Below are positions 1-10,369 of a stretch of 64,000 nt of DNA, one piece after another (positions within the stretch are counted from its first letter, which is position 1; each line of letters opens with the position of its first letter). This DNA is from Litoditis marina (taxonomy: Eukaryota > Nematoda > Chromadorea > Rhabditida > Rhabditidae). Position numbers and translations under genes: made by a program. The notes under the pieces are model-generated. The model was not told the origin of the DNA, did not search any database, and saw only the letters and a program-made list of their open reading frames with translations. The stretch spans positions 41,573,336-41,637,335 of the forward strand of contig OZ038433.1 in assembly GCA_964036275.1 (NCBI GenBank). The letters run 5' to 3'.

Positions 1-3000
1 TGAAAAACCATGTGAGCGGAGCGTTGTGGAAGACCTGAAAAGAAACGGTTTGCTATGATTCAACAACAAAAACAAGTCAACTTCCTCATAAAACACCGAA
101 AAAAATTTCTTCCTGATGCTAGATCATATTTTAAGGGTCAAAATACATACGCAGAATTTCGATTGAGGACGACCTGCCTTTCTGAAAACAAGCCCTACAA
201 TATTTATAATTCTTAAAACGTGAGCCCTTGAAAAACTATAAGAGTGCCATTTTTTCTGATGCTCATCAAATTGTTATAATGACAACGCCAATATTGTAGT
301 TTATTGTATTGGAAAATAACCTTTGTTTAAAAACAGAAAAGTCACTTTTACCATTGTTTGAATTCTTATATGTCCCACCTTCGCTGACGTAAACCAGGTT
401 GCATCTCTCCTTGCTCATTTGTAGTGCCACACTGTCCTCTTGGATGGGGAAGATGTAATTACCCAGGTCCACCAAATCCAACGATTCTTTTGCCGAAGTG
501 GTGTAGATATGGAAAACGGAAACACATGAATGGTTTGAAATGCTAAACCATCTCTCATTTTTTGTAGGCTCTGAATCGTTTGTATATTGCAGTGAGTGCA
601 AATCGAAAAAATATAGCAAAACTTTTTTTTAGCAATTTTAGAGGCAACAACACTGAGCCTATGTATGCTAAGTCTTAGTTTGTTGTTTCATTTCTCCCAG
701 TTCAACTAAGTTCGGATCAATCTAAACAAACCACGGGGTTTAATTCGGTGGCCTTGCGCAGTGATACAAAATGGGAATTGTTCGAGTTCCGCAGCTCATC
801 GAAGTACCTGAACAAGTTAATTTCGAACGAGTACAGTCAATACTATATAATGGTGTTATTTTGCCACATCCCATCCATAATGCTTTCATTTCTCATGTGG
901 AGTTTGACAGCCTGCCGATTAAGTTCCAAGGATCCGGAATTTTTGAGAAAATTTAATACACAATACTCGCAGTTATACATGAGGTAATCGAAAGACCGTT
1001 AACATTCGATAAGAATTGTTCATCGCTGCTATGCATTTGTTAGAATGGTTCGAAATTGTTCTGGCGTGTCACAGTCCTTTTTCAGAAAGGGAAAAGTCAC
1101 CTCCAGTCTATGCCACACACTCACACACAGGATGCGATCACGTAGTACTTTGGTTAAAAACTCATTGTGTTGAATCGGATATCACAAAATTTCATGTGAG
1201 ACGCTCATAAAATTGTCTGATGTGCTCCTGAAGTTTATTTGGTTTTAATCGGTGATATTAAAACTGGGGATTAACTCGCCAGTTCCCCTTGAAGTTTGTG
1301 ACAATGTGATACTTCCCCGTCGCCACCAATTTGATCATTTCATCGGCATTCGCGAACGGATTCGCGTCTCCTGCTCTTAGAAGGGCCGATAGCAACAAAC
1401 CTGCAGAGAATATTACTGTATTTCTCTAATAATTTTTACAAAAACTAAATCAAACATTTATTTGGAAAACACACACATGTAGAGACAATTGGCGTATTTG
1501 CAAACGTTTGTTATAAAGGTGCAGGTATACTTCTTGTTTCAGAAAAAAAACACTGAAACTATTCGAACAGCTTTGAGAATAAAGTTTTCACCCTCATATA
1601 AATAGATGAACAATCCGGCTTGTAGCAGTGAGAAGACAAAAAGGATGATGTTACCTGAAGAGGATGTATATAGTTGTCGCTTAAAGAAAGGCGGGCTATA
1701 CTGTATATCTCATTCTGTGTATGAACACATATATACGATGCGTCAACAGCAGTGCTGTACGCACAATTGGTGCAGTGGTTACCGTCCGCGCCTCCCAAGT
1801 TTCAAAGCCCGGTTCGAGTCTCACATGAGACGAATGTTTTATAAATTTGGCACGCACTATAGTTTTAATTTCATCAACGAAGACATGGAATGACTCAGTC
1901 GATTATGAGAACGAGTGGTCGTCCAATTATTTGCGAGCACATGTGTGTGTGTGTGTGTAGATCAAAAATACGCAGATGTACCCTTCGTCTGCCTCAGAAG
2001 AATTAAGGTAGAGGACCTTCGAGTTTTGTGGCACCTCGTGATGACAAGCCAGCTTGAACATTCTATAAACGGTAACTTGTAGTTGACTTCAGCGCATTAT
2101 TCTTTTTGTTATGCACGTTATGTTGCTCACAGGCTTACACAATGTACGGTTTTTGTTCTTCACAATTCTTTCGGATGTGATTTTCTCACCGGCAATGCTG
2201 AAAAACTGCATGTCGTCACTTTTCTCGTCCAGTTGAAGTTGAACCACGTTCCACATCATCTGAACAATAGACGTTAAAAGAAAACGTCTGAATGGGCAAT
2301 AAGAATATTGAGTTCAACTGAACTTTTGAAATTGATATAATTTACAACCCATATGCACGTGAATAAATAAATCGATCAACCCTTCACTGAACAGAATTAT
2401 GGGACAACCAATTCGGCGATTTTTCATTTTCCCACGGCCTCTCGAGACGACCATCGAAAAATTCGTCCGAACAGGCTATGTCCCCAGAATTATAGTAGCA
2501 CATATCAAATATGTTGATTTAAAAAGGGTTGAAATACTCTTTTTCAGATTCTATCTTTATGTTTGGAACTCTATGTTGTTTCGAACGAAAATCTATTTAT
2601 ACGCGGGTAAGAAGAACAATCTAATGACGTTTGAATGCGAACTAGCGGAAACTTTACCTCGAACGGTCGGAATATGTTTCGTTTTCCCATTTCGACTTCC
2701 ACTCGGGAAATCAAAATCATCACAAACATTTGTAGAAGGAGGGAGCCTGTAGTAGGGTATAGTGTTCATTCTGGCCATAGCAAGCATATATGCCCCATAT
2801 GGGTTAATGTCATCTTATCTCCCTGTGTTTGGTGTTTAATCTCGATGCTTTGTGGTGAAAATGCGTATGGGGTGTATCGACATCAAACTACAACACATAT
2901 AGTGGGTGCCAGGTTCATAAACTGTTGTCTCTCGCCGGAATCGAGCCTGCGAGCAAAATATTCGTAGCAGGGCGCTAACCACTGCGTCATTAATGCACAT

Positions 3001-4191
3001 AACCGGCAAGCTTTGGAATCGAAGACATTGTGTTTGTGTACACAGCGGAAAGTAGATGTACAGTACCCTCCCGCCTTTCCGTTGGCGACGACTATATTTT
3101 TTCCTTGCCTAGAATGAGCGCAGATCACATTGATTCGAGACACTCCAATAGCTCGTTCACAGAATTAAAGCTTCAAACATTCATTTTCAAACACGAGCAG
3201 CTAAAGGTCGAGAACTGTAAATAATCGAAAAATTGAGTTTATAATGCATTCATTCTCCTAATTTCGTTTTTGGGACTGACCCAAAAATACGAGCCAAGTG
3301 ATAGTTGAATACGGTTTGAATGCATTCCACAGAACGGATCCGATATTTTCCACCTGACGACGAACTACGTAGATCGGCTGAACCTGAATTTTTTTACTAA
3401 ATTGAGTTTCTGAAGTAGGACATAGAATATTTGATATTCTTGCGAATGTTTTTCTGATATGAGTAAAGTGAGTATTTGGTGCCGTCTTCTTTGAACTTCT
3501 AGAACGATCTCGACATTGAGCACAATAACTTTAAAACAAATTTAAAACGTGAAATAATTGCACAAGAAACAGAGAACCCACATTGGTGACCGGGTAGCTG
3601 AACTCGAAATAAGTGTCTCGAAGATCTGTTTTCTGGAACAGCAGACATTGTGTATCGATTGTATCATTTGCCAGTTGACCCAGAACTCCCGACCACAAGT
3701 CACTGTTCGGCTGAAACACACTCAGACTGTTAATTACAAATTCGCGTTTGGTCGAAACTGTATTGCAACAAATCTGGAGACAATGCGGGCGCCGGAGAGT
3801 CAGACGACGAGAGAAAAAAATCAATGTCTATGACAGCCACGCTGTATAAACAGTATTTTACTGTTTTGCAACGACGCTTGTTCTGAGCAAAGTTGTCAAT
3901 AAACATGAATGTTTTCGAAAAGGCTATTTAGAACAGAGTTTTTTCGAGATGTTTTTATTTTTGCAAGTTATTGATTGCAGCTGGTCGAAGGCCGACTCAC
4001 ATACAACGATAAAACGGGTGAGTATATGTGCGTGAGATTTTGTGCGCTGTATTGTTTGTTCTCACGTGTTTCTGAATTCCAGCGCAATTCGTAGAATAAG
4101 TTGCTTCACAATTTCATTCTCGCATTATATTACGCCTGTAGTTCATGTTATTTTCCACAAGATATACCACAACTCTTCTCTCTCTCCTTCT

Positions 4192-4227
<36 letters not shown>

Positions 4228-4670
4228 CTCTGTCTCTCTCTCTGAATCAATTTGATGTTCTATATTATTACCTCATACGTTCCCCAATCCAGTGAACCGA
4301 TTGCGTTGTGATTCAGCACAGTTTCGATTTCCAAGTTTGCGGCGTCTGCCATCATTTTCAGAATCTACAAAACAGTTCACTTCTTTCGTTTCAGGTCTTT
4401 GAAAAAAACTCAGCTAGAAGAGAGTCTAAAGAATGCGCTCTTGAGCACTGCCTGACAGTATGCGTCTCTTTGACCTGCCCACTCTGTCGTCGAGGATTGG
4501 ACAGGGTATAATATATAAAATGTAGTCCCCACCTCGACACACCACCCGGGAAAGGGACAGTTGAATGTGGGCCTGAGGGTCGGGAATTGGAAGCAGTTGT
4601 TGTACGCGTCCGGTGGATTCGGGGCGAAGAGCACGCGAATTTTGTTGCGACCACCGGGAATCGCCGCATT
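1..4670 (-). CDS. Divergent ionotropic glutamate-receptor-like channel (partial at the left edge)
   Basis: Predicted plasma-membrane ligand-gated channel subunit of the divergent nematode ionotropic-receptor class. Exons read on the minus strand: 4670-4533 and 4364-4272 (ligand lobe S1, with CPFPGWCVE and IGSLDWGTYE); 3710-3582 (WSGVLGQL, then LRDTYFEFSYPVTN); 3383-3281 (VQPIYVVRR, WNAFKPYS); 2746-2658 (TM1, LLLQMFVMILISRVE); 2259-2190 (pore-side MMWNVVQLQL); 1654-1592 (TM3, NIILFVFSLLQAG); 1400-1280 (LLLSALLRAGDANPF); 807-732 (YFDELRNS, LRKATELNPV); about 545-379 (GNYIFPIQEDS, SKERCNLVYVSE); 34-1 (GLPQRSAHMVF), continuing out of the window. Phases agree at every junction except the start of the ~545-379 exon. 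The Arg of the family's amino-acid-binding site aligns with the R of LRDTYFEF, but the SYTANLAAF gating motif of classical glutamate receptors is absent. The 5' signal-peptide exon lies above 4670 and was not found. The 1400-1280 exon needs a GC donor. Confidence 0.85.
1664..1862 (+). mobile_element. tRNA-derived SINE-like repeat, copy 2
   Basis: TGCAGTGGTTACCGTCCGCG followed by CCCGGTTCGAGTC gives A- and B-box-like motifs. The tail TATAAATTTGGCACGCACTA matches the copy at 17146-17345. It begins about 10 bp from the acceptor of the minus-strand receptor TM3 exon (1654), so it abuts that intron's polypyrimidine tract. Confidence 0.65.
2896..3105 (-). mobile_element. tRNA-derived SINE-like repeat, copy 3
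   Basis: Minus-strand relative of 17146-17345. The shared segments are the Gly-Arg region around GGATTCGAGCC, GCGCTAACCACTGCGT in reverse and the CCGTTGGCGACGACTATA end. It lies in the receptor intron between exons 3383-3281 and 2746-2658. Confidence 0.7.
4173..4243. repeat. (CT)n microsatellite
   Basis: Almost pure CT dinucleotide tract with a few interruptions, in the intron just 3' of the receptor exon 4364-4272. It produces spurious Ser/Leu-rich open frames on the plus strand. Confidence 0.95.
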
Positions 4671-5551
4671 CTGAAATTCCATGATTTATATATTTTAAGT
4701 TGTATGAATAACATAAATTCCAGCAACAATCTATACTGTCCTGGATGGGCTACAGCTTGACATGTTTTTCTAGGTCATTTACACACAGCACAACGGCTAT
4801 ATTGGGTTGGAGCCTAGAAGCAACAGCATTTGTAAAAACCTTTCATTTCAGCACTATTACTAATCTATGTCAATCGAGAACGCTCGAAATGGTGAGAAAC
4901 TATCTGTATTACTCGGAACCATACATATTTATACTAATACAAGTTCTCTATTAAAAGTTAAATATAGGATGATGAACTGATGAAATTTATTGTAAACTTT
5001 TCCTACTAGCAATTCGATTGTAGAATTGTCGTTGGAATCTTCCTCCTGGCTAGAGTACATCCCCGAAACTGACACCCTAGCTCATCCCCCCCCCATCCCA
5101 CTTTTCCGTGTTTGTTTTGCGGTGTAAATCCCTGTTTCCACAAAGTATAAAGTAACACCTTTCAAACAGAAGCGCCCCGCAGCACGTGACATTCAAGGGA
5201 ATAGAGAAAGCTTCGAAATATAACAAAGTTCCAAAGTTGGATGCGAATAGAATTTTTCAAAAAGTTACCCGAGTGGATACATTTCAACAGATGTTATTGC
5301 TGAAAAGCATATACTATTGAAAGGACGAGAAGATGATATTGCAAATTTCGTTTTTGGGTTCTTTCTGAGTCCAGTTTTTTTAGTTTGTAAACCTATAGTT
5401 TGAACAAGAGCCTAAAAAGACGAGAAAACAAAAAAAAACCAGAAGAAGAACCAGAAAATCATTATTTCGTTCTTCAAAGTGCATCTTTGCGCTTCTCACT
5501 TGAAGTGCATTTCTTTGAAATATTTATTCGTGATCAATCAACTTCTCAAAA
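4671..5551. other. Non-coding stretch between two minus-strand genes
   Basis: Lies between the first receptor exon I recognise and the stop of the cysteine-rich gene. It should contain the receptor's 5' exon(s), but no convincing signal-peptide exon was seen. An 11-base C run is near 5085. A short minus-strand ATG frame at ~5192 has a good donor but no partner exon. Confidence 0.4.
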
Positions 5552-8197
5552 TTATGGCCAGTATGCGTAGTTGCATCCGGTGGTGTTCAGTTCCCATTTC
5601 GAGGTTTTCGTTCCCGAGGCACTCAGACAACATCTGAGAGAAAACATAGGATCGGTCATGAATCTTCGGAGATAACCTTCATGAACAATATCTACTATAG
5701 AGTTATGTTAGAAAAATTAATTGGTTTGAAAACCATGAAAAAGAACAACGGAAAAAAAATCCAGTTTTTTAGCACATGTTGCCTTATATTCGGCGAAATT
5801 GTGTCCATTCAGTGTACTCGAACGTTTTTGAAGCTGTTAGAAAACTATATGAACTGATAACTCTCACCTAAGATGAGCCTTTCATGCATACACGTACTTG
5901 TAGGATGAGTTGGAGATACAGTCGTTGCTGACGACACATCTGTTGTAGCACTTCTCAAAACAGTGAGAACCGAAGTTGAAGCTGAAACAATTGTTTTGTA
6001 TAAGCAATAGTTCTATGAAAATTTTCATTTTTGACTTGTGCAAAGTGGATTCATATTTCACATTTCTTCACGTGTCGCGTGACTTCGACAGTCACTACTA
6101 GTAAGCTGACGCTGATGCAATTCCGGGTTCGCAGTTGTAGTTGCAATAACAATAACATTAGATGAAATGGGTATGTACAATATCAATCGCGCGCAGCGCG
6201 AAGCGCTGTGCGAGATTTGTCTTTGGTCCGGCTAATGCGCGCTTTCATTTTTTTAGTTTACCCTCAAAAAGGCCCAAACGTGCAAATCAAAACTTTTAAT
6301 GACTTGTTGGTATTTCATGGCATATTTACAAGCTATGTTCCAAATTTGAACAAAATTTATTAAGTTTGAGCCGAGTTATGACGTTATGCGCTTCATGCAG
6401 ACCGCCAACTTCCGCCGTGTGTGTGTGTGTGAACGCACTTCTGGGAAATTTTTATGTGTGAACCGATTTGACTGAAAATTTGGGAGACGATAGATATCCC
6501 ACTCAAACCTTGGGGGCGCAAACTTTTTTTCGAAAAAAATTATTTTTCATCAAGTTATAGGTCTTTGAAAATGTCTCTGCGTCTCTTCATTTCGTGCACT
6601 CTCTCGCCCTCTCTGTCGCGGTAAATCAAATTGCGTTATAACTCAGCTCAGTCCTAACCAATTCAAGTAAAATTTGGAGTATGATACCACGACATGAACT
6701 GACATTGATTCAGATGTAAGTCTTCTACTGATGACGTCATCGAGGATTCTGGAGCTCGGATGACGTCATAATCGAAAAGTGCAAAGTTGTCACATATATT
6801 TTCAAATGTTGGTAATATCTTAGGAAGGGTCAATTAACGGTGAAACTCAATCTGAGAGTGACGTATTCTGGGATTCTGGAGACCAGATGACGTCATTTTT
6901 GAAAAGTGCAAAGTTGACGTCACATATATTTTCAAATTATGGTAATATCTTATAAAGGGCCAATTAACGGTAAAACTCAATGTAAGGGTGACGTGTTGTT
7001 CTGCGATTCTGGAGACCAGATGACGTCAGTTTTGAGAAGTGCAAAGTTGACGTCACATATTATTTAAAATGCTGAAAATATCTTAAAAATGGTATATTAA
7101 CGATGAAATTTTATCTAAATATGACTTATTCTGGAATTCAGAAGACCAGATGACGTCAACTTTTGAGAAAATTGACGTGAAATATGTTTTCGAATGCTAA
7201 AAGTTTCTTAAAAATGGTCAATTCAGGATAAAACTTCATTCAAATATGACGTATTCTGGGATTCTGAAGGGCAGATAAATTAAGTTTTCAGAACTGCAAT
7301 GTTGACGTCATATTTTTTTCCGAATGATGGTAATACTTGACAAGTCATTCATTAAGAAAACAATTTTATCTGCACCGTACAGATCAAACCACATACCTAC
7401 GGCATGTGTACAAAAAGAGAAAAATTCATGAAAAAGTGGGGGCCCAACGACTGTGAGATTTGTCTTCTGCTGTGCGCCCCTTAGACAGCTACTCTCAAAT
7501 GGAGCAGCTACTGCTACAAAAACCGGAGAATACTTATATACTCAAGTAACTGTTCATTACAAACATACAAAAGTCGTAAAATATTTTTTCAAACCTGTAA
7601 ACTATAATATACAAATCACAGATGTTAACTCAACGTAGTCAACTATAGAGATTCTGGTTTTGTACACAATGATTTGCAGTTTTGGTCCTTACTTCAACTC
7701 TAGGTGCTATAACACTTGGCATATTATTCAACAGTTGTTCTCTCTTTTACACCTGTGATTTGTATATTATAGTTTACAGATTTGAAAAAAATATTTTACG
7801 ACTTTTGTATGTTTGTAATGAACAGTTACTTGAGTATATAAGTATTCTCCGGTTTTTGTAGCAGTAGCTGCTCCATTTGAGAGTAGCTGTCTAAGGGGCG
7901 CACAGCAGAAGACAAATCTCACAGTCGTTGGGCCCCCACTTTTTCATGAATATTATTATATGTTCAATATGATTGAGTGAGAGAATTGTAAATTTATGCC
8001 GGTTTCTGCAAAAACATAATGAATAAAATTATGGATAATAAAATAAAGTCGTGAATAAACTGACGCGGTTGCATTCCCTGGTTCGCAGTTGTAGTTGTAA
8101 CCGGGAGATCCCTGACAGAACAGGTCGTGATGCTGTAGGAGTACCCCAGGGTCACACAAACGACAGCTAGAACTGCGAGGATAGGGCTGGTCTGAAA
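5552..8197 (-). CDS. Small cysteine-rich secreted protein (5' end unresolved)
   Basis: I do not recognise the family. Two 3' exons are well supported: 5981-5898 (FNFGSHCFEKCYNRC, then a Cys in SNDC) and 5633-5552 (KCCLSASGTK, then TTGCNYAYWP and TAA). Both have strong TTTCAG or CTCTCAG acceptors, a GTACGT donor between them and matching phase. They hold seven Cys in about 54 residues. A candidate upstream exon at 8197 to about 8063 encodes a hydrophobic leader (SPILAVLAVVCVTLGYSYS). Its donor phase fits exon 5981-5898, but no in-frame ATG was found upstream of it. The intervening 2 kb contains a satellite and a palindromic insertion, so the gene may be interrupted or the leader may belong to a relic. 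A plus-strand degenerate copy of the last exon (9757-9813) differs mainly at third codon positions, which supports this frame. Confidence 0.55.
6660..7340. repeat. ~125-bp tandem satellite carrying TGACGTCA palindromes
   Basis: About five diverged units of roughly 125 bp. Recurrent blocks are TTCTGGAGACCAGATGACGT, GTGCAAAGTTGACGTCAC and GGTAATATCTTA. The exact palindrome TGACGTCA occurs at 6732, 6761, 6888, 6915, 7021, 7048, 7151 and 7303. The units sit inside the probable intron of the cysteine-rich gene. They decay toward the right end. Confidence 0.85.
7425..7950. mobile_element. 526-bp near-perfect palindromic (TIR) element
   Basis: Arms 7425-7621 and 7754-7950 are reverse complements over about 197 bp, with only one or two differences near the inner end, around a ~132-bp non-palindromic centre. 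Both ends finish in TTCATGAAAAAGTGGGGGCC or its complement. No transposase frame is present; the 61-codon frame in the left arm is a by-product. The near identity of the arms suggests a recent insertion or ongoing arm correction. Confidence 0.9.
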
Positions 8198-8460
8198 TTG
8201 TTGGTCACTTACACACAACACAGTTAATGTCACTCGGTTCAGTGCCGATTTGTTTATTATGGCCTATATTTTATTCAAATCGTTGAAATTGAGCAGAATG
8301 TTCATTTAGCATTTGTCGAACATATGAATAAGTTAGATCTGTAAAACATTTGCCTCGGTGCGGGCTCGAGCCCACAAAAGAACACGAGAGTGGTGCCCCA
8401 GAATTATAGTCACATTTTTCCCCATAAAGACAGCAAAGGCTTCGATTGATTGCGCGATGC

Positions 8461-8780
8461 TCAGAACGATTGGCGCCAATTTTATTCGATTGGCCAGCTA
8501 CAAAAGCGAGAGAGTGTGCAGGTCAATGCGGCCGCAGACATCTGGGTCTCTCTGACCTGCACACTCTCTCGCTCAGCCAAAAAAAGTGACTGGCCAATTG
8601 GCTGGGAATTGTCTGAATTGTCTCAGACAATTCCCAGCCAATTGGCCAGCCACTTTTTTATTGGCTGGGCGAGAGAGTGTGCAGGTCAGAGAGACCCAGA
8701 TGTCTGCGGCCTCATTGACCTGCACACTCTCTCGCTTTTGTAGCTGGCCAATCGAAGAAAATTGGCGCCAATCGTTCTGA
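8461..8780. mobile_element. Nested fold-back element
   Basis: About 150-bp arms (8461-~8613 and ~8628-8780) are reverse complements around the centre TGTCTGAATTGTCTCAGACA. Each arm itself contains a smaller inverted repeat, GCGAGAGAGTGTGCAGGTCA versus its complement, flanking CAGACATCTGGGTC. A degenerate single motif continues at 8817-8852. No coding content. Confidence 0.9.
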
Positions 8781-9756
8781 GTGCGGGGCTAGCGGTCGTT
8801 GATTATTTGCCAACAAGCGAGAGAGTGTGTAGATCAATGATACGCAGACTGGCTTGCTTCTCGCCAAACCCTGCCCCTCATAAAATCGATGGTACGGTGT
8901 CCACAACGGTTTGACCAAATCTATAATCAGTGTCAGTTTTGGTTTTGGAAAGCTTAAGCTTACCATGTTTGGATGTTTGGAGAGTAGATACCTAGCAAGT
9001 TTCATGACAGTTTATTTATATTATAGTCGGACAAAGTTAAACACAATTTTGACAGGTTTATTAAGTGTTTTTGTGTCAGATTTCGCACCCAGCGGCGTTA
9101 TTAAAAGTGTCACGCTGAGCATGAAAACGAGGGCAAAACTGGTGCATTCGGAATAAGAGAATTGGTGTGGAATCCGATCATACCCAACGCAACCAACTTA
9201 AAATTGAGGTTTAGCGTCATTCAGAAAATAGCAGGAAAAACAAAAGTTTATGTTGCGCAGTTCAGCTGCGTTCGTTGTTTGAACTCGCTGCAACTCAGTT
9301 TTCACTTTTTGTTGCTATTTTTTCGTGACCAGCTAGTATTCGATCCGGACACAGCACAACGTGAAACTTTCATCATCAAGCAACACAAAAAATAAACTGT
9401 TGAAATCAGTTTTCATGCGCTTCTCCCGTTTGAATTCACTAAATAGAACTATTCTGAAAGTTTAAAGTGTCTGTCCTCCAGCTCAGTCGTGGTAAGGTAC
9501 GACATTTGGTTAGGAGTTCGAATCATTGGTTATTAACATCGCTCGGTAAACATTCACGTTTTACTTTAGTTCGTTTAGGAGAAGATCATGTGATGAACGT
9601 ATACGTGAAAACTGAAAAATTACACACAACGTGAGAGAATGAAAATCGGAACGAGCAGTTAAATTTTCTAACCCACACACATACAATTTCAAATTGCAAC
9701 TGAACATACTAACTTACATAACTGATGTTTACTGTTTTTTTTCAGATTTCGCCAAA
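8781..9756. other. No gene recognised
   Basis: A/T-rich sequence without supported exons. At 9483-9535 there is a tRNA-like stretch (AGCTCAGTCGTGG, then GGAGTTCGAATC) resembling A and B boxes. I see no foldable acceptor stem, so I treat it as a tRNA-derived repeat and not as a tRNA gene. Confidence 0.4.
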
Positions 9757-9813
9757 ATGGGAACAAAAAACCTCGAATTGAAAGTTGAACACCACTGGAT
9801 GTAACTACGCCTA
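9757..9813 (+). pseudogene. Inverted, frame-broken copy of the last exon of the cysteine-rich gene
   Basis: This plus-strand stretch matches the minus-strand exon 5633-5552 over about 60 bp. Relative to that exon it carries a one-base gain in the A run and a TGG-to-TGA change. Codons for LNTTGCNYAY are kept, with all differences in that run at synonymous third positions. That pattern implies past selection on protein sequence before decay. A TTTTTTTTCAG acceptor still precedes it. Confidence 0.6.
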
Positions 9814-10369
9814 TTGACAATGATTGCTCAGTGGTCCAATAACGTATCGAGCATGAATGTTATGATATGAAACTTGCAGATCTGAAGGTTTGTGTGTTTT
9901 TTGATCTGCCCTTCATCTTATACAAATTTTTCACGTTGCACCATCATCCCAATGAAAACAAATGAAAAGAAACTCTCTGCCGGAAATACAGTGCACGAAT
10001 GTAGTAAAGTTTGAGAATCATGTTTTTGAACTATTTTAGACGAACTCTTCCATATATTGAGAAACGGTCGTTCAAATATATACTGTTTTTAATATCTGGG
10101 AGCGGTAGTTACGTTCATTGAACCTCTCCAAGTGATCAGAACACAGAAATATTTGTGCCTTCAAGACCAATACCTAACATTTTTTTTGTAGACGATATCA
10201 CTTTTTTCCGCATCACCTGTCGGAATTTCCCGTTTTGGGTCATTATAGAGTACTTTGTAAGCCTACGCTTTTCCTTTTCTTGCGCTTTCTCTCTCGCATA
10301 AAAACAGTGCCGCTAGCCGCTGGGTCACAAAAACCTGCGACATTCCAAACTATTCCTGGAAACTGTGGA

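Noticed and set aside
9483..9535. Possible tRNA gene (A-box- and B-box-like motifs)
   Set aside because: Acceptor and anticodon stems do not pair convincingly, so it is treated as tRNA-derived repeat sequence.
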